From: Planctomycetota bacterium
GTDB lineage: Bacteria; Planctomycetota; Planctomycetia; Pirellulales; PALSA-1355
DNA: 64,000 bases
Reading direction: 5' to 3'
Assembly (NCBI GenBank): GCA_003389325.1
Contig: QQVE01000059.1
Location: forward strand, 62,001 to 126,000
The notes under the pieces are model-generated. The model had not been told where the DNA came from, did no database searches, and saw only the letters and a program-made list of their open reading frames with translations. The translations under genes were made by a program, and so were the position numbers. Positions 51,521-62,167 of this stretch are shown in pieces (position 1 is the first letter of the stretch; each line of letters opens with the position of its first letter).

Positions 51521-52053
51521 TCCACCTTCGCCGCCAGGTCCTCGTCTTCGAGCTGAGCCAGGTGAGGCAGATTGCGATAGGCGTCCTGATAGTCCAGCCC
51601 GTAGCCCACCACGAACGCATCGGGAATGACAAAAGCTACGTGGTCGGGACGCATCTCCACTTCCTGGCGTCCTTCTTTGAGCAGCAGCACGGCGGAGCGC
51701 ACCGAGCGCGGCTCGAGCTGTTGCATCTGCTCCACCAGCGCCTGCAGCGTCCGCCCGGTATCGAAGATGTCGTCGACCAGCAGCACGTCGCGCCCCTTGA
51801 TATCGGGCAGCATCGAGTCGTTGATCTCTAACTCGCCGGGACGCGTATCACCGCCCCGGTAGCTGCGCGTCTGAATGACGCCGAGTTGCAGGGGCAGATC
51901 GAGCCGGCGGATCAGATCGGCCACGAGCACCAGGCTGCCTGTCAGTACGCCGAGAATCGTCACCGTCCCGCCGCCGGAATAGTGGCCGGCGATCTCGTCG
52001 GCCATGCGGGCGACCCCGTCACGAATATCGTTTTCGCTCAGAAGAGTTTTCAC
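51517..52053 (-). CDS. hpt: hypoxanthine phosphoribosyltransferase
   Basis: 178 residues from a GTG at 52053 (KTLLSENDIRDGVARMADEI), which matches the usual length. The PRPP-binding motif is VLLVDDIFDTGRTL, and the purine-contact area is VIPDAFVVGYGLDYQDAYRN. An ATG at 52134 in the same frame would add 27 residues without family support. It salvages hypoxanthine and guanine to IMP and GMP. Its stop overlaps the GT4 start by 4 nt, an unusual pairing with no clear metabolic link. Confidence 0.93.
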   Translation of the reverse strand: MKTLLSENDIRDGVARMADEIAGHYSGGGTVTILGVLTGSLVLVADLIRRLDLPLQLGVIQTRSYRGGDTRPGELEINDSMLPDIKGRDVLLVDDIFDTGRTLQALVEQMQQLEPRSVRSAVLLLKEGRQEVEMRPDHVAFVIPDAFVVGYGLDYQDAYRNLPHLAQLEDEDLAAKVE

Positions 52054-52311
52054 CGGCTCAGTGTTCTCCGCAGCAGCGCCGCGTCCGCCAATCAGTGCCT
52101 CGGGAAACGCTCGAAAAACAAACGCGAGGCTCATTGTAAGAGTCCGCCGCCGCTTCCGATACCCAGGAACTCCCAGTCTCGCCGCAGCGGAAACGGCCAC
52201 TCCCGAGCGATGGCTCGCGGATCGCAGGCGGTTTATACTCAGTAGTTGACTGCGCTTTCCAATCGATGGGCCCCTTAGCGCGGCTGCCAAGCCGTGTGGC
52301 TGGAGGAGCGC

Positions 52312-52743
52312 GTGCACGCGAGACTAGTCGTCGTGGGCCAGGACGAGTCCCGGCAGTTCGAGCTACAGTTGCCGGCGGTCATCGGCCGCAGCCGCAGCAC
52401 CGACGTCACGCTGGGCGATGCCCAGATCAGCCGCCGACACTGCGAGGTTTTTGAGGCCGACGGGCGCCTGATGCTCCGCGATTTGGGCTCGCTCAACGGC
52501 ACGTTTGTAGGCGAGCAGCGTCTGGCCGACGAGCCGATGCCCCTGGAACCGGGCGCCCGGTTCACCCTGGGGCCAGTCACGCTGCAAGCCGAATACGACC
52601 AGCCCGACCAGCGCACGGCCGAGGAGTCCACTTGGAACCCCGTGGATCGCACGCTCGACGCGCCGATTTCCGATAAGAAACCGGATGACTCCGACTCGCT
52701 GGAAACCGACGACGGCTCAGGCCTCGACGGTCTGCGTGAATGA
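52312..52743 (+). CDS. FHA-domain protein
   Basis: 143 residues from the GTG at 52312, chosen because GGAGGAG (52302-52308) stands just upstream; another GTG at 52294 lacks one. The forkhead-associated domain spans about residues 1-95: LPAVIGRSRSTDVTLGDAQI, then SRRHCEVFEADGRLML and DLGSLNGTFVGEQRL hold the conserved GR, SRxH and N-G residues that bind phosphothreonine. The tail is acidic and disordered. It probably reads Ser/Thr kinase signals, which are abundant in planctomycetes; no kinase gene is adjacent. Confidence 0.9.
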   Translation: MHARLVVVGQDESRQFELQLPAVIGRSRSTDVTLGDAQISRRHCEVFEADGRLMLRDLGSLNGTFVGEQRLADEPMPLEPGARFTLGPVTLQAEYDQPDQRTAEESTWNPVDRTLDAPISDKKPDDSDSLETDDGSGLDGLRE

Positions 52744-52850
52744 CGCACGGCAGCGCAGCAGCCAGACGGACGAAGACGATTGCCCCCGAGGCCGAATCGT
52801 CCGACAATGCCCCCTGCCCCGCACCGCTTAGACCCACCAGGAGAGTCGAC

Positions 52851-54821
<1,971 letters not shown>

Positions 54822-54865
54822 GCGCCACCTTTTCTCAAGTCTCGAGCCTCACGCCTCCCCCTACC

Positions 54866-55228
54866 GTGCTGCTGTTCAAGAAGAAGTTCATGGACGCGAT
54901 CCGCAGCGGCGAGAAGACGCAGACGATCCGTCTGTGGAAGGTCTGCCGCATGAAGACCGGGCAGCGTAGCTACATCCCGGGCGCGGGCTACATTCGCGTG
55001 CTGTCGGTCCAACCCGTGCAATTGGCCGAGCTGACCGACGACGACGCCCGACCGGACGGCTTTGCATCGGCCGATGCCTTGCGGCAGGAACTCGCATCGC
55101 TCTATCGCGATCAAATGGCCGAGGGCCATCAGGCCTACCGGATTCGCTTCGAGTTGTTCGGCCCCGCCGAGCAGGCAGCCACCCGCGCAGAACGGCAAGC
55201 CGCCAAGGCAGCCCGGCAAACTCGCTAG
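54866..55228 (+). CDS. small ASCH/PUA-like domain protein
   Basis: 120 residues from a GTG at 54866. The pattern FKKKFMDAIRSGEKTQTIRL, then YIPGAGYIRVLSVQPVQLAE fits the ASCH fold, a relative of the PUA RNA-binding domain: the GEKTQTIR stretch lies where ASCH proteins have the conserved GxKxxxxR motif. ASCH proteins bind RNA or hydrolyse modified nucleosides; the exact role is not known here. The C-terminal tail (AATRAERQAAKAARQTR) is basic. The gene follows the DUF255 gene by 44 nt and is convergent with a membrane protein gene. Confidence 0.75.
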   Translation: MLLFKKKFMDAIRSGEKTQTIRLWKVCRMKTGQRSYIPGAGYIRVLSVQPVQLAELTDDDARPDGFASADALRQELASLYRDQMAEGHQAYRIRFELFGPAEQAATRAERQAAKAARQTR

Positions 55229-55229
55229 G

Positions 55230-55880
55230 CTATGGCCGCAGCAAACGCTCCAGGCCCTGGGCGATCGTTTGCGGGTCGTCCACGACCCAGAACGCCAGTG
55301 CCGCCAGCATCAGCATGCCGCACAAGAGCATCCAAAAGCCGTGCGGCTGCACGGTGACAGACGTTTCGGCCAGCGATTCGCGCAGCGAGGCCTCCAGCCG
55401 TTTCCAGCCGGCGACGCTTTGGTCGTCCGTCGTGGCCAACAGGGCCACGTTGCCCAGCGGCGGAAAGTTCTCCACGTGCAGGTGCACCCGCGCCAGCGGC
55501 AGACTCAGCGTGCGGCCGACCCACACTGCGTCGGCGTCGATCCGCCGGGCCGCCGCGTCCAACGCCACCTTCAGCTCGTCGGGCGAAATGTTGTACACGA
55601 TCAAACGCGGCCGACTGAGCATGATGATCAGCGTCAAGCACAGCACGTAGAAACCAAACAGCAGCAGCCACACGTACTGCCCGAAACGCGCGGCCGCTTC
55701 CTGCGGCATGAACAATTGCATGGGCCCCACGATCGCCAGCCCCATCAGGGCCAGGCCCAGCGACAGCGATTCGCGCGTACCACTGATCAACAGCGGCCGA
55801 TGCGAAAGGTTCACAATCCCCAACAGCGACAGATAAATCGCCAGCGGGCCAAACGCCAGACAGGCAGAAAAGGTGTCCAT
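55230..55880 (-). CDS. membrane protein, unknown function
   Basis: 216 residues. Two N-terminal and one or two further membrane helices (AFGPLAIYLSLLGIVNL, SLGLALMGLAIVGPMQL, YVWLLLFGFYVLCLTLIIML) are followed by a soluble domain of about 90 residues (VYNISPDELKVALDAAARRI) and a last helix (GFWMLLCGMLMLAALAFWVV). I recognise no family. The soluble part would lie between membrane helices 3 and 4. It is 31 nt downstream of the M28 peptidase gene on the same strand, so the two are probably co-transcribed. Confidence 0.78.
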   Translation of the reverse strand: MDTFSACLAFGPLAIYLSLLGIVNLSHRPLLISGTRESLSLGLALMGLAIVGPMQLFMPQEAAARFGQYVWLLLFGFYVLCLTLIIMLSRPRLIVYNISPDELKVALDAAARRIDADAVWVGRTLSLPLARVHLHVENFPPLGNVALLATTDDQSVAGWKRLEASLRESLAETSVTVQPHGFWMLLCGMLMLAALAFWVVDDPQTIAQGLERLLRP

Positions 55881-55911
55881 CGATCGCTTGCCTCTCTGCA
55901 GACCGGGGGCG

Positions 55912-56928
55912 TTACTTGCGCACCGCCTGTTGCAGCCATTCTTGCACGACCCATCCCACCTTGGCCAGCGTTAGCGCCGAACAGTTGGCCGGCACGTCCG
56001 CCTCGGTGTGCCAGTAGGGATAGTCGAAGTCGATGATGTCGCAGCACGGAATGCCGCCGATGTTGTGCAAGGGGATGTGATCGTCGCGAATGTCGTAGCG
56101 CCCGCGCAGCGAGAACTCGTGCACGCCCAGCCGCCGGGCGGTGCCCCAAATCTGCTGCACCAGCGGCCGCGTGTCGCTCCACGACATGCTGTGGCTGTCC
56201 GGATAAATCTGCAGGTTCTTGTCCCCCACCAGGTCCAACAGCACCCCGTAGCGATAGCGGTACGGGTGACGCGTGCCGGCATATTCGCGGGCAAAATACT
56301 CGGCACCGATGAAGTAGGGATCGCCCTCCTCGAAGACGAACTCCTCGCCGTCGAACAGCGCGAAGTCGACGCCCAGCCGGCCTGGCAATTCGGCCATGTG
56401 GTGGGCCATCTCCATCAGAATGGCCGTGCCGCTGGCCCCGTCGTTGGCTCCGATGAACGTGCCCCGCGGGTTGACCGGGTCGCGATCGGGAAAAGGACGC
56501 GTATCGTAGTGCGCGCACAGCAAGATCCGCTCGCGCCGCTCGGGATGCCAGCGAACGACCAGATTGGCCATCGACACCGGCTCGCCGGTCTGCGGGTGCC
56601 GCACACGATACTTCTGCATCTCGACCTTGCCGCCGAGCTTCTCGAAGTGGTCCTTGAGCAGCTTCTGCTGCTCTTCCATTCCGGGCGAACCGCTGGGACG
56701 CCGGCCGATGTCGCACAATTGGTTGAGATAGCCGTAGGCCCGCTGCCCGTCGAACGGAATATCGGCAAGCGATAGGCGGCTGTTGATGGCCGTCCGCGGC
56801 GCGGGCGTGCCGCCTTGCCCGAAGACGAGCAGGTAGCCGGCCACGACGAAGCTGCCGGCGATGGCCGCCGCCAATAGCAGGGTCTGACCGGATGGACGGC
56901 TCATGCGTGTGGTGGCGCGTGGAGACAT
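55912..56928 (-). CDS. M28-family metallopeptidase / glutaminyl cyclase-like protein
   Basis: 338 residues. The N-terminal helix (LLLAAAIAGSFVVAGYLLVF) anchors or exports it. The zinc-site residues of the M28 fold are visible: H140 in AHYDTRPFPDRD, D163 in GANDGASGTAIL, E195/E196 in FDGEEFVFEEGD, D in VLLDLVGDKN and H in YPYWHTEADVP. This pattern (GANDGASG, H-T-E-x-D) is found both in M28 aminopeptidases and in glutaminyl-peptide cyclotransferases; the latter seems somewhat more likely from the HTEAD end. It acts outside the cytosol. Confidence 0.85.
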   Translation of the reverse strand: MSPRATTRMSRPSGQTLLLAAAIAGSFVVAGYLLVFGQGGTPAPRTAINSRLSLADIPFDGQRAYGYLNQLCDIGRRPSGSPGMEEQQKLLKDHFEKLGGKVEMQKYRVRHPQTGEPVSMANLVVRWHPERRERILLCAHYDTRPFPDRDPVNPRGTFIGANDGASGTAILMEMAHHMAELPGRLGVDFALFDGEEFVFEEGDPYFIGAEYFAREYAGTRHPYRYRYGVLLDLVGDKNLQIYPDSHSMSWSDTRPLVQQIWGTARRLGVHEFSLRGRYDIRDDHIPLHNIGGIPCCDIIDFDYPYWHTEADVPANCSALTLAKVGWVVQEWLQQAVRK

Positions 56929-57071
56929 GCTTTTATTCTAGGCCCGCTCGCGCGGCGAGCCTAGATCAGCCTCGGCGCAGGCGCGGTTGTCGGTCGCCGG
57001 AACCGCCGATAGAATCGCGGCAAGTGCCGCTTCTGGCGATTGTACCCCTCTCACCCCGGCGAAATCCTGCC

Positions 57072-57668
57072 ATGGTCTCCGTCGACGAAATCACGCAACT
57101 GCACGCCGAAACCGTGGCGTTGTGGCACCACGAGGAGATCTCGAATCCGTACGAGGGGTTTCTGCAACTGGTCTGCCAACAACACACGTTCAATTACCTG
57201 CTGTGGCATGAAGAAGACGTGGCCCGCAGTCCCAATGTGGGCGACACACGGATCGCCGAAGTGAAGCGCGCAATCGACAAGTACAACCAGCAGCGCAACG
57301 ACGGCATCGAGCAACTCGATGCGGCTCTGCTGCAGATGCTGGCCGCGGAAAAGATCGAGCCCGAGGAGGGAGCCCGGCTGAATACCGAGACGCCGGGCAG
57401 CGCGATCGACAGGCTGTCGATTCTCTCGCTGCGACGTTACCACATGCAGGAACAGGCCGACCGCTCCGACGCCAGCCAAGAGCATCGGGCCAAAGCCACT
57501 CAGAGGCTGAAGACGCTGGGCGAGCAGCATGCCGACCTGTCGCGGTCGCTCTCCGAACTCTTGGAAGATATCTTCGCCGGACGCAAGCGGCTGAAGGTCT
57601 ACTTTCAGTTCAAGATGTACAACGATCCAACGATGAACCCTTACCTGTACAAGAAGGACAAGGGTTAG
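57072..57668 (+). CDS. DUF4254 protein
   Basis: 198 residues from the ATG at 57072. It is all-helical, with the motifs NPYEGFLQLVCQQHTFNYLL and WHEEDVARSPNVGDTRIAEV near the N-terminus and GSAIDRLSILSLRRYHMQEQ in the middle, features that I recall for DUF4254. The family is often found near sugar- or lipopolysaccharide-related genes and its function is unknown. Here the next gene, convergent, is a heptosyltransferase-like GT9. The end (VYFQFKMYNDPTMNPYLYKK) is also conserved-looking. Confidence 0.82.
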   Translation: MVSVDEITQLHAETVALWHHEEISNPYEGFLQLVCQQHTFNYLLWHEEDVARSPNVGDTRIAEVKRAIDKYNQQRNDGIEQLDAALLQMLAAEKIEPEEGARLNTETPGSAIDRLSILSLRRYHMQEQADRSDASQEHRAKATQRLKTLGEQHADLSRSLSELLEDIFAGRKRLKVYFQFKMYNDPTMNPYLYKKDKG

Positions 57669-57700
57669 CCTCAGGGGGATCGGCGCCGATCGCTCGCCTG

Positions 57701-58765
57701 TTACGCGATGCGGCGCTCGCCGCGCTGGCGTCCCAGCACGGTATTGCAGGCACAGCAGACGTCTTCGATGGCGATGGCCTCCATCGATTCGGGACCGGCC
57801 GTGCGGCGCTCGCGGCTGCCGCCGCTTAAGCACATCTTCTGCACTGCCAGGTGATCCGGTCCGTAGGGTCCGTTGCGCTCGGCCGGCACAGGACCGAACA
57901 ACCCGATGCTGGGCGTGCCAACTGCCACGGCCAGGTGCAAGGGGCCCGTATCGGAACCGACGAACAACGAGGCCCGACGCGTGAGCGCGGCCAGCTCGCG
58001 CAGGCTGGTTGGCGGCGCCAGAATGGCGAATCCACGCGAGGCGGCAACGATTCGCTCAGCCCAAGCCCGTTCCTCACGGCCCGCCCAGACGACCAGAGAC
58101 TTCAGGGCGTGCCGTCCGCCCAAGTGGCGAGCCACTCCCGCAAAGCGCTCCGGCGGCCACAGCTTCGACGGCCATCCGGCACCGGGATTGATCACGGCAA
58201 ACGGCTCGGCCACGCCGCTCTCGGCAATCATGCGCCGCACGCTCTCGATGTCGGCCTGCTCGTCGTGCAGGTCGAATCGCACGGCCGGCTGGTCGATGCC
58301 CAGGGGGCGCAGCAACTCGAGGTTGCGGTCGATCACGTGCGTGGCGGTCGGCCGGATTAGTTCGGAATTCAACTGGCGGCTGAGCTCGCGCCCGTCGGTG
58401 CCGTCGAAACCGATCCGCCGCGGAGCGCCCGAGAGCCGTGCCGCCACGGCGCTCTTGGTAAGTCCCTGCATGTCGATCGCCACGTCGAACTTCGACGCGC
58501 GCAGCCGCCCTCGCAGCGCCAGCACGGTGCGCGGCGACTTGAGCCACTTGCGCGGAATGCTGATCAACTCGTCGAGCGCCCGATGCCCGCGCAACAACTG
58601 GGCGGCTGCTCCTTCGACAACCCAGGCAATGTACGCCTCGGGCCGCGCTGCGCGCAACGCGCACAGCACGGGCAAGCCGTGCAGCACGTCGCCAATGGCG
58701 CTTAGGCGAACGATCAGAATGCGCTGGTGGGAAGCAGGCGTGGGCACGGCGGGAGCTCTCGGCAC
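57701..58765 (-). CDS. family 9 glycosyltransferase (heptosyltransferase-like)
   Basis: 354 residues from a GTG at 58765; a second GTG at 58747 is possible. The N-terminus ILIVRLSAIGDVLHGLPVLC and the C-terminal signature LFVGSDTGPLHLAVAVGTPS, then IGLFGPVPAERNGPYG are typical of the ADP-heptose:LPS heptosyltransferase family. It would build the inner core of a lipopolysaccharide on the cytosolic side. The short C-terminal tail with paired cysteines (DVCCACNTVLG) is unusual. It is convergent with the DUF4254 gene, 32 nt apart. Confidence 0.9.
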   Translation of the reverse strand: MPRAPAVPTPASHQRILIVRLSAIGDVLHGLPVLCALRAARPEAYIAWVVEGAAAQLLRGHRALDELISIPRKWLKSPRTVLALRGRLRASKFDVAIDMQGLTKSAVAARLSGAPRRIGFDGTDGRELSRQLNSELIRPTATHVIDRNLELLRPLGIDQPAVRFDLHDEQADIESVRRMIAESGVAEPFAVINPGAGWPSKLWPPERFAGVARHLGGRHALKSLVVWAGREERAWAERIVAASRGFAILAPPTSLRELAALTRRASLFVGSDTGPLHLAVAVGTPSIGLFGPVPAERNGPYGPDHLAVQKMCLSGGSRERRTAGPESMEAIAIEDVCCACNTVLGRQRGERRIA

Positions 58766-58830
58766 AACGAGTTCTTGGGGTCAACGGCTGCGGAATCTTA
58801 GCCGCTCACCCGGGGGCGCCCCAATAGCGA

Positions 58831-59631
58831 TTACCGCCGCTGCCCGATGGCCCAGGCCGAGATGCGATCGGTCAGCCCAGGCGCTACCAGTTTTCCCCAA
58901 CGAGCCCAGGCCGAACGCTCGCTAGTGAGCATCAGCCGCTTGCGTTTCCGTATGGCGCGCACGATCCGCCGGGCACACTTGTCGACCGGCAGCAGCTTTC
59001 CCAGCCCCGGCGGAATGGCCCCCAGTTGCTGTCCCTCGGCATCGGTCGCGCGGGCCAGGATCTCCGACTGCACGAAGTCGGGAGCCAGGATGGTGACGTC
59101 GACCCCGCTGCCCGACAATTCGATGCGGAGAGATTCGAAGAAGCCGAATAGCGCATGCTTCGTGGCAGCGTAGCCCGAGAGCATCGGCACGCCGGTCAGC
59201 CCCGAGGCGCTCGACATGACCACGATCAGCCCGCGAGAGCTTTTCAGGTGCGGCAAGGCCGCGTGCGTGCAGTAGACGCTGCCGAGGTAGTTGACCTGCA
59301 TCAATTCGTCGAACACCGAGGGGTCGTCGATCTCGTCGACTGCGGCCCACATGGCACGACCGGCATTGTTGATCAGCACGTCGAGGCGGCCGAAATGCTC
59401 GACCGTTTGCTCGATGAGGGCCCGGCACTGTTCCTGAGAGGTAACGTCGGTCGGCACGACCAGCACTTCGGCCCCGAGCTGCCGGCACTCGGTGGCGGCT
59501 TCTTGAAGATGTTGTTCGGTGCGCGCCGCCAGTGCCAGGCGAGGTTTCTCGACGGCCAGTTCCGCGGCCAGCGCGCGGCCGATGCCGCTGGAGGCCCCGG
59601 TAATCACGATCACGGAATCGGCAAAGGACAT
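58831..59631 (-). CDS. short-chain dehydrogenase/reductase
   Basis: 266 residues from the ATG at 59631 (a TTG is one codon upstream). The nucleotide motif is VIVITGASSGIGRALAAELA, NNAG is present in VLINNAGRAMW, and the active site has the serine in VVMSSASGL and the Y-x3-K in SGYAATKHALFGFFE (about Y154 and K158). The fold is classical SDR. The C-terminal part (IRKRKRLMLTSERSAWARW) is like that of SDRs that act on lipids, but the substrate is not known. It stands 95 nt downstream of the decarboxylase gene on the same strand. Confidence 0.9.
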   Translation of the reverse strand: MSFADSVIVITGASSGIGRALAAELAVEKPRLALAARTEQHLQEAATECRQLGAEVLVVPTDVTSQEQCRALIEQTVEHFGRLDVLINNAGRAMWAAVDEIDDPSVFDELMQVNYLGSVYCTHAALPHLKSSRGLIVVMSSASGLTGVPMLSGYAATKHALFGFFESLRIELSGSGVDVTILAPDFVQSEILARATDAEGQQLGAIPPGLGKLLPVDKCARRIVRAIRKRKRLMLTSERSAWARWGKLVAPGLTDRISAWAIGQRR

Positions 59632-59725
59632 CAAGTATCGACCCGGGCAAAAGGCACGGTTCCACCCTTGCGGGAGATGCGATGCAGCGTCCTACTGCAG
59701 CCTGCTGCCTCCGCCCCGACATCCT

Positions 59726-61420
59726 CTACACGTGCTTGGCGAGCTTTTCGGTCAAGTGCTTCAGCGACCGGCTATGGTCCGACTTGTCGAGCACGACGTG
59801 AATCAGGCTCACGCCCGAGGTATCGTCCCAGGCCTGTCGCAGGGCGGCGTCAAACTCGCCTTCGGTCTTGACCAGGTAGCCGCGGCCGCCGCCGACAACC
59901 TCCGGCAGCTTGTGATAGGCCCAGGGCTGAATGTCGTTGAACTTGAACTCGCCCGGGTGCAGGAACCGCTCGGTGCCGTATCCGCCGTTATCGAGCACGA
60001 TGACGATCGCCGGGAAGTTGTGCCGTACCAGCGACGAGAGCTCCGTGCCGGTCATTTGAAATGCCCCGTCGCCGACAATGGCCACCGTGCGCAAGTCGCT
60101 ACGGGCCATCTGAGTGCCCAGCGCCGCGGGAACCGAAAAGCCCATCGACGTGTAGTACGCCGGGCTCAAAAACTCGGTGCGGCCGCGGATCACCAGCTCG
60201 CTGGCCGAAAACAGCGCGTCGCCAATATCGGCGATGACGATCGTCTCGTCGTTGAGCGATTCGTTGAGCCGGGCGATCATTCGCGAAATGCGAATCGGCT
60301 GCTCCGGCTTGAGCTCGAAGCATTCGTTGGCCAGGCTCGGCACGTCGGGAATCTGCCGCAGCGGCGGTTGCGGGCGCTTGGCCGCCAACTCGCGGATAAA
60401 GTCGGCCAGCAGCACGTTGTGGAAATGGTGATGCCGAATCCGCAATTGCTCGCTCGTGGCGTAGATGCACTTGCGCGGGTCGAGGTTGGCCGTGTAGATG
60501 CCGAGGTTGATGTCGGTCATGAACGTGCCCAGCAGCAGCACGCAATCGCTTTGCTCGACGAATCGAGTGACGGCCTCGTTGCCAAGTGCGCCGCCGTAGA
60601 GGCCGACGAACAACGGATGCGTCTCCGAAATGATGCTCTTGCCCAGCATCGTGGTCGTGATCGGAATCGACGAGCCCTCGGCGAGCGCCAGCAGCTCGTC
60701 CTGCAGGGCAAACCGATGGATCTCCACACCGCCGACAATCACCGGCTTTTCGCAGCTATTGAGCCACCGCTCGGCCTCGGCCACCGCCTCGGCCAGCGCA
60801 TCGGGATCGCTCACGTCTTTGGTGTCTTCGAAGTGATGCGGATCTTCGGGCACGACGCCCACCATGTCGCGCGGGATCTCGATGTAGACGGGCCGCTTGT
60901 AGCGGGCGCACGCGTGCAGCACGCGGTCGATTTCCTGAAACGCCGTGCGGGGGTCAATCAACTCCGTGCCGGCAATGCAGAGCTTTTCGAACACGTCGTA
61001 CTGCGTGCGAAAATCGCGCACCAAGTGGTGCAGCAGCGGATTGTTGTGACGCTCCTTCAGACCGGGCGATCCGGTGATCACGACCACGGGCGACTTCTCG
61101 GCGAACGCCCCGGCCACGCTGTTGCAGACGCTCAAGCCGCCCACGCAGTAGGTGACGCACAGCGCGCCCATGCCGTGCACGCGGGCGTAGGCGTCGGCCG
61201 CAAATCCCGCGCAGTCCTCGCGCGTGGTGGTCACCACCTCGAGCGGGCTGCGATCGAGCATCGAATAGAACTGCAAGACGTAGTCGCCGGGAATGCCGAA
61301 CACATGCCCGATGCCGTAGTCCTGCAAACGGCGAATCAGGTACTCGCCGATCGACAGGCCGACGACGTTGGTGGGCGGTGTGGTCATAGTGGGCTGAACG
61401 GCGGTGATTTCGGTTGCCAT
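59726..61420 (-). CDS. thiamine-diphosphate-dependent decarboxylase (pyruvate/indolepyruvate type)
   Basis: 564 residues from the ATG at 61420 with AGAGGA upstream, normal length. The N-terminal Pyr domain has SIGEYLIRRLQDYGIGHVFG and the glutamate E68 in TTTREDCAGFAADAYA. The paired histidines H131-H132 in NNPLLHHLVRDF mark pyruvate/indolepyruvate decarboxylases rather than acetolactate synthases. The ThDP motif is VAIVGDGAFQMTGTELSSLV, then VLDNGGYGTERF. It decarboxylates a 2-keto acid to an aldehyde; pyruvate or an aromatic keto acid are possible. A good promoter lies at 61500-61528. Upstream open frame is non-coding. Confidence 0.9.
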   Translation of the reverse strand: MATEITAVQPTMTTPPTNVVGLSIGEYLIRRLQDYGIGHVFGIPGDYVLQFYSMLDRSPLEVVTTTREDCAGFAADAYARVHGMGALCVTYCVGGLSVCNSVAGAFAEKSPVVVITGSPGLKERHNNPLLHHLVRDFRTQYDVFEKLCIAGTELIDPRTAFQEIDRVLHACARYKRPVYIEIPRDMVGVVPEDPHHFEDTKDVSDPDALAEAVAEAERWLNSCEKPVIVGGVEIHRFALQDELLALAEGSSIPITTTMLGKSIISETHPLFVGLYGGALGNEAVTRFVEQSDCVLLLGTFMTDINLGIYTANLDPRKCIYATSEQLRIRHHHFHNVLLADFIRELAAKRPQPPLRQIPDVPSLANECFELKPEQPIRISRMIARLNESLNDETIVIADIGDALFSASELVIRGRTEFLSPAYYTSMGFSVPAALGTQMARSDLRTVAIVGDGAFQMTGTELSSLVRHNFPAIVIVLDNGGYGTERFLHPGEFKFNDIQPWAYHKLPEVVGGGRGYLVKTEGEFDAALRQAWDDTSGVSLIHVVLDKSDHSRSLKHLTEKLAKHV

Positions 61421-61499
61421 GGAACACATCCTCTGCTGCCTGGCCGAGAAGGGATCGGGAGGTTCTCCGCGTCCATGCGCGAGCGACGGACCGGCGGGG

Positions 61500-61528
61500 A
61501 TTATCCTCCAATCAAGCATATGGAACAA
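61500..61528 (-). promoter_or_regulatory. promoter of the decarboxylase gene
   Basis: On the minus strand TTGTTC (61523-61528) and GATAAT (61500-61505) are exactly 17 nt apart. The leader would be about 70 nt before the ATG at 61420. Confidence 0.65.
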
Positions 61529-61570
61529 TTCGGATCTGAGCCTTGTTCTATACGCAACGGGAGCCCCAAA

Positions 61571-61647
61571 GGGTCGGCAAGAACGACCCGCCCGCGGGCA
61601 CGCAAAGCATGCCGGCAACGAGAGTTGTGGGGACGCAACCCCGTAAC
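61571..61647. other. hairpin pair in the spacer upstream of the decarboxylase promoter
   Basis: GGGTCG 61571-61576 pairs with 61584-61589 around GCAAGAA. GTTGTGGGG 61624-61632 pairs with 61639-61647 around ACGCAA, with two G-U pairs. The rest of 61421-61752 shows no gene. Strand and role are unknown; it lies outside the decarboxylase leader and might be the 3' end of the small membrane-protein transcript. Confidence 0.35.
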
Positions 61648-61752
61648 GAGAGAAGATGCTGCGTCCGTTGGCGGGGGGCTTGAGGAGTGCGACGACACTT
61701 GGCGCGCCGGACGTCGCGACGCTTGAGCGAATCGGCCGGTCGATCGTGCCGG

Positions 61753-61962
61753 CTATTCCTGCTTGTCGCGATTCTGCGTTCGCAGCAACAGCAGCCAGAA
61801 CCCGACGAAAAAGCCGACGCATACGAGCACAACCACGGCACCGAGCGGGTTGATCCCGTACCAGGCCACGCCGGCGGCTACATAGACGCCCCACAGAATC
61901 AAGCCGCCGATCACGAGAGCCAAAATCGTGCGGGGAGAGATAGGGGGTCGCTGTTCGGCCAT
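61753..61962 (-). CDS. small two-helix membrane protein
   Basis: 69 residues. Two hydrophobic helices, about TILALVIGGLILWGVYVAAG and AVVVLVCVGFFVGFWLLLLR, linked by a short loop, with a polar N-terminus (MAEQRPPISPR) and C-terminus (TQNRDKQE). No family recognised. Upstream, on the plus strand, is the YgiQ gene, which it diverges from. The hydrophobic pattern and start codon context support a real gene. Confidence 0.6.
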   Translation of the reverse strand: MAEQRPPISPRTILALVIGGLILWGVYVAAGVAWYGINPLGAVVVLVCVGFFVGFWLLLLRTQNRDKQE

Positions 61963-62167
61963 GGCAACGGTTTTCTGAGTTGGAAGGCGTGAAACGCTGC
62001 TACAACGATAGCTTTTTGCAGACGCCGAACAAGGCCGACCGAGAGAGCCCCTTCCAACTCCGCCGCTGCCAGAAAACCCGCGGATCGTCTGCGCTGCCCA
62101 TTTTGGTAGAATACGAGTGCCTCCTCGCTCGCACCCGTACTCCCAAGACGTCCCGGTCTACGAACGC

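Noticed and set aside
61600..61608. ACGCAAAGC, similar to the core of the c-di-GMP-I riboswitch
   Set aside because: The other conserved parts (GCACAGGGCAAACC-like side and the second helix) are missing and no gene follows on that strand.
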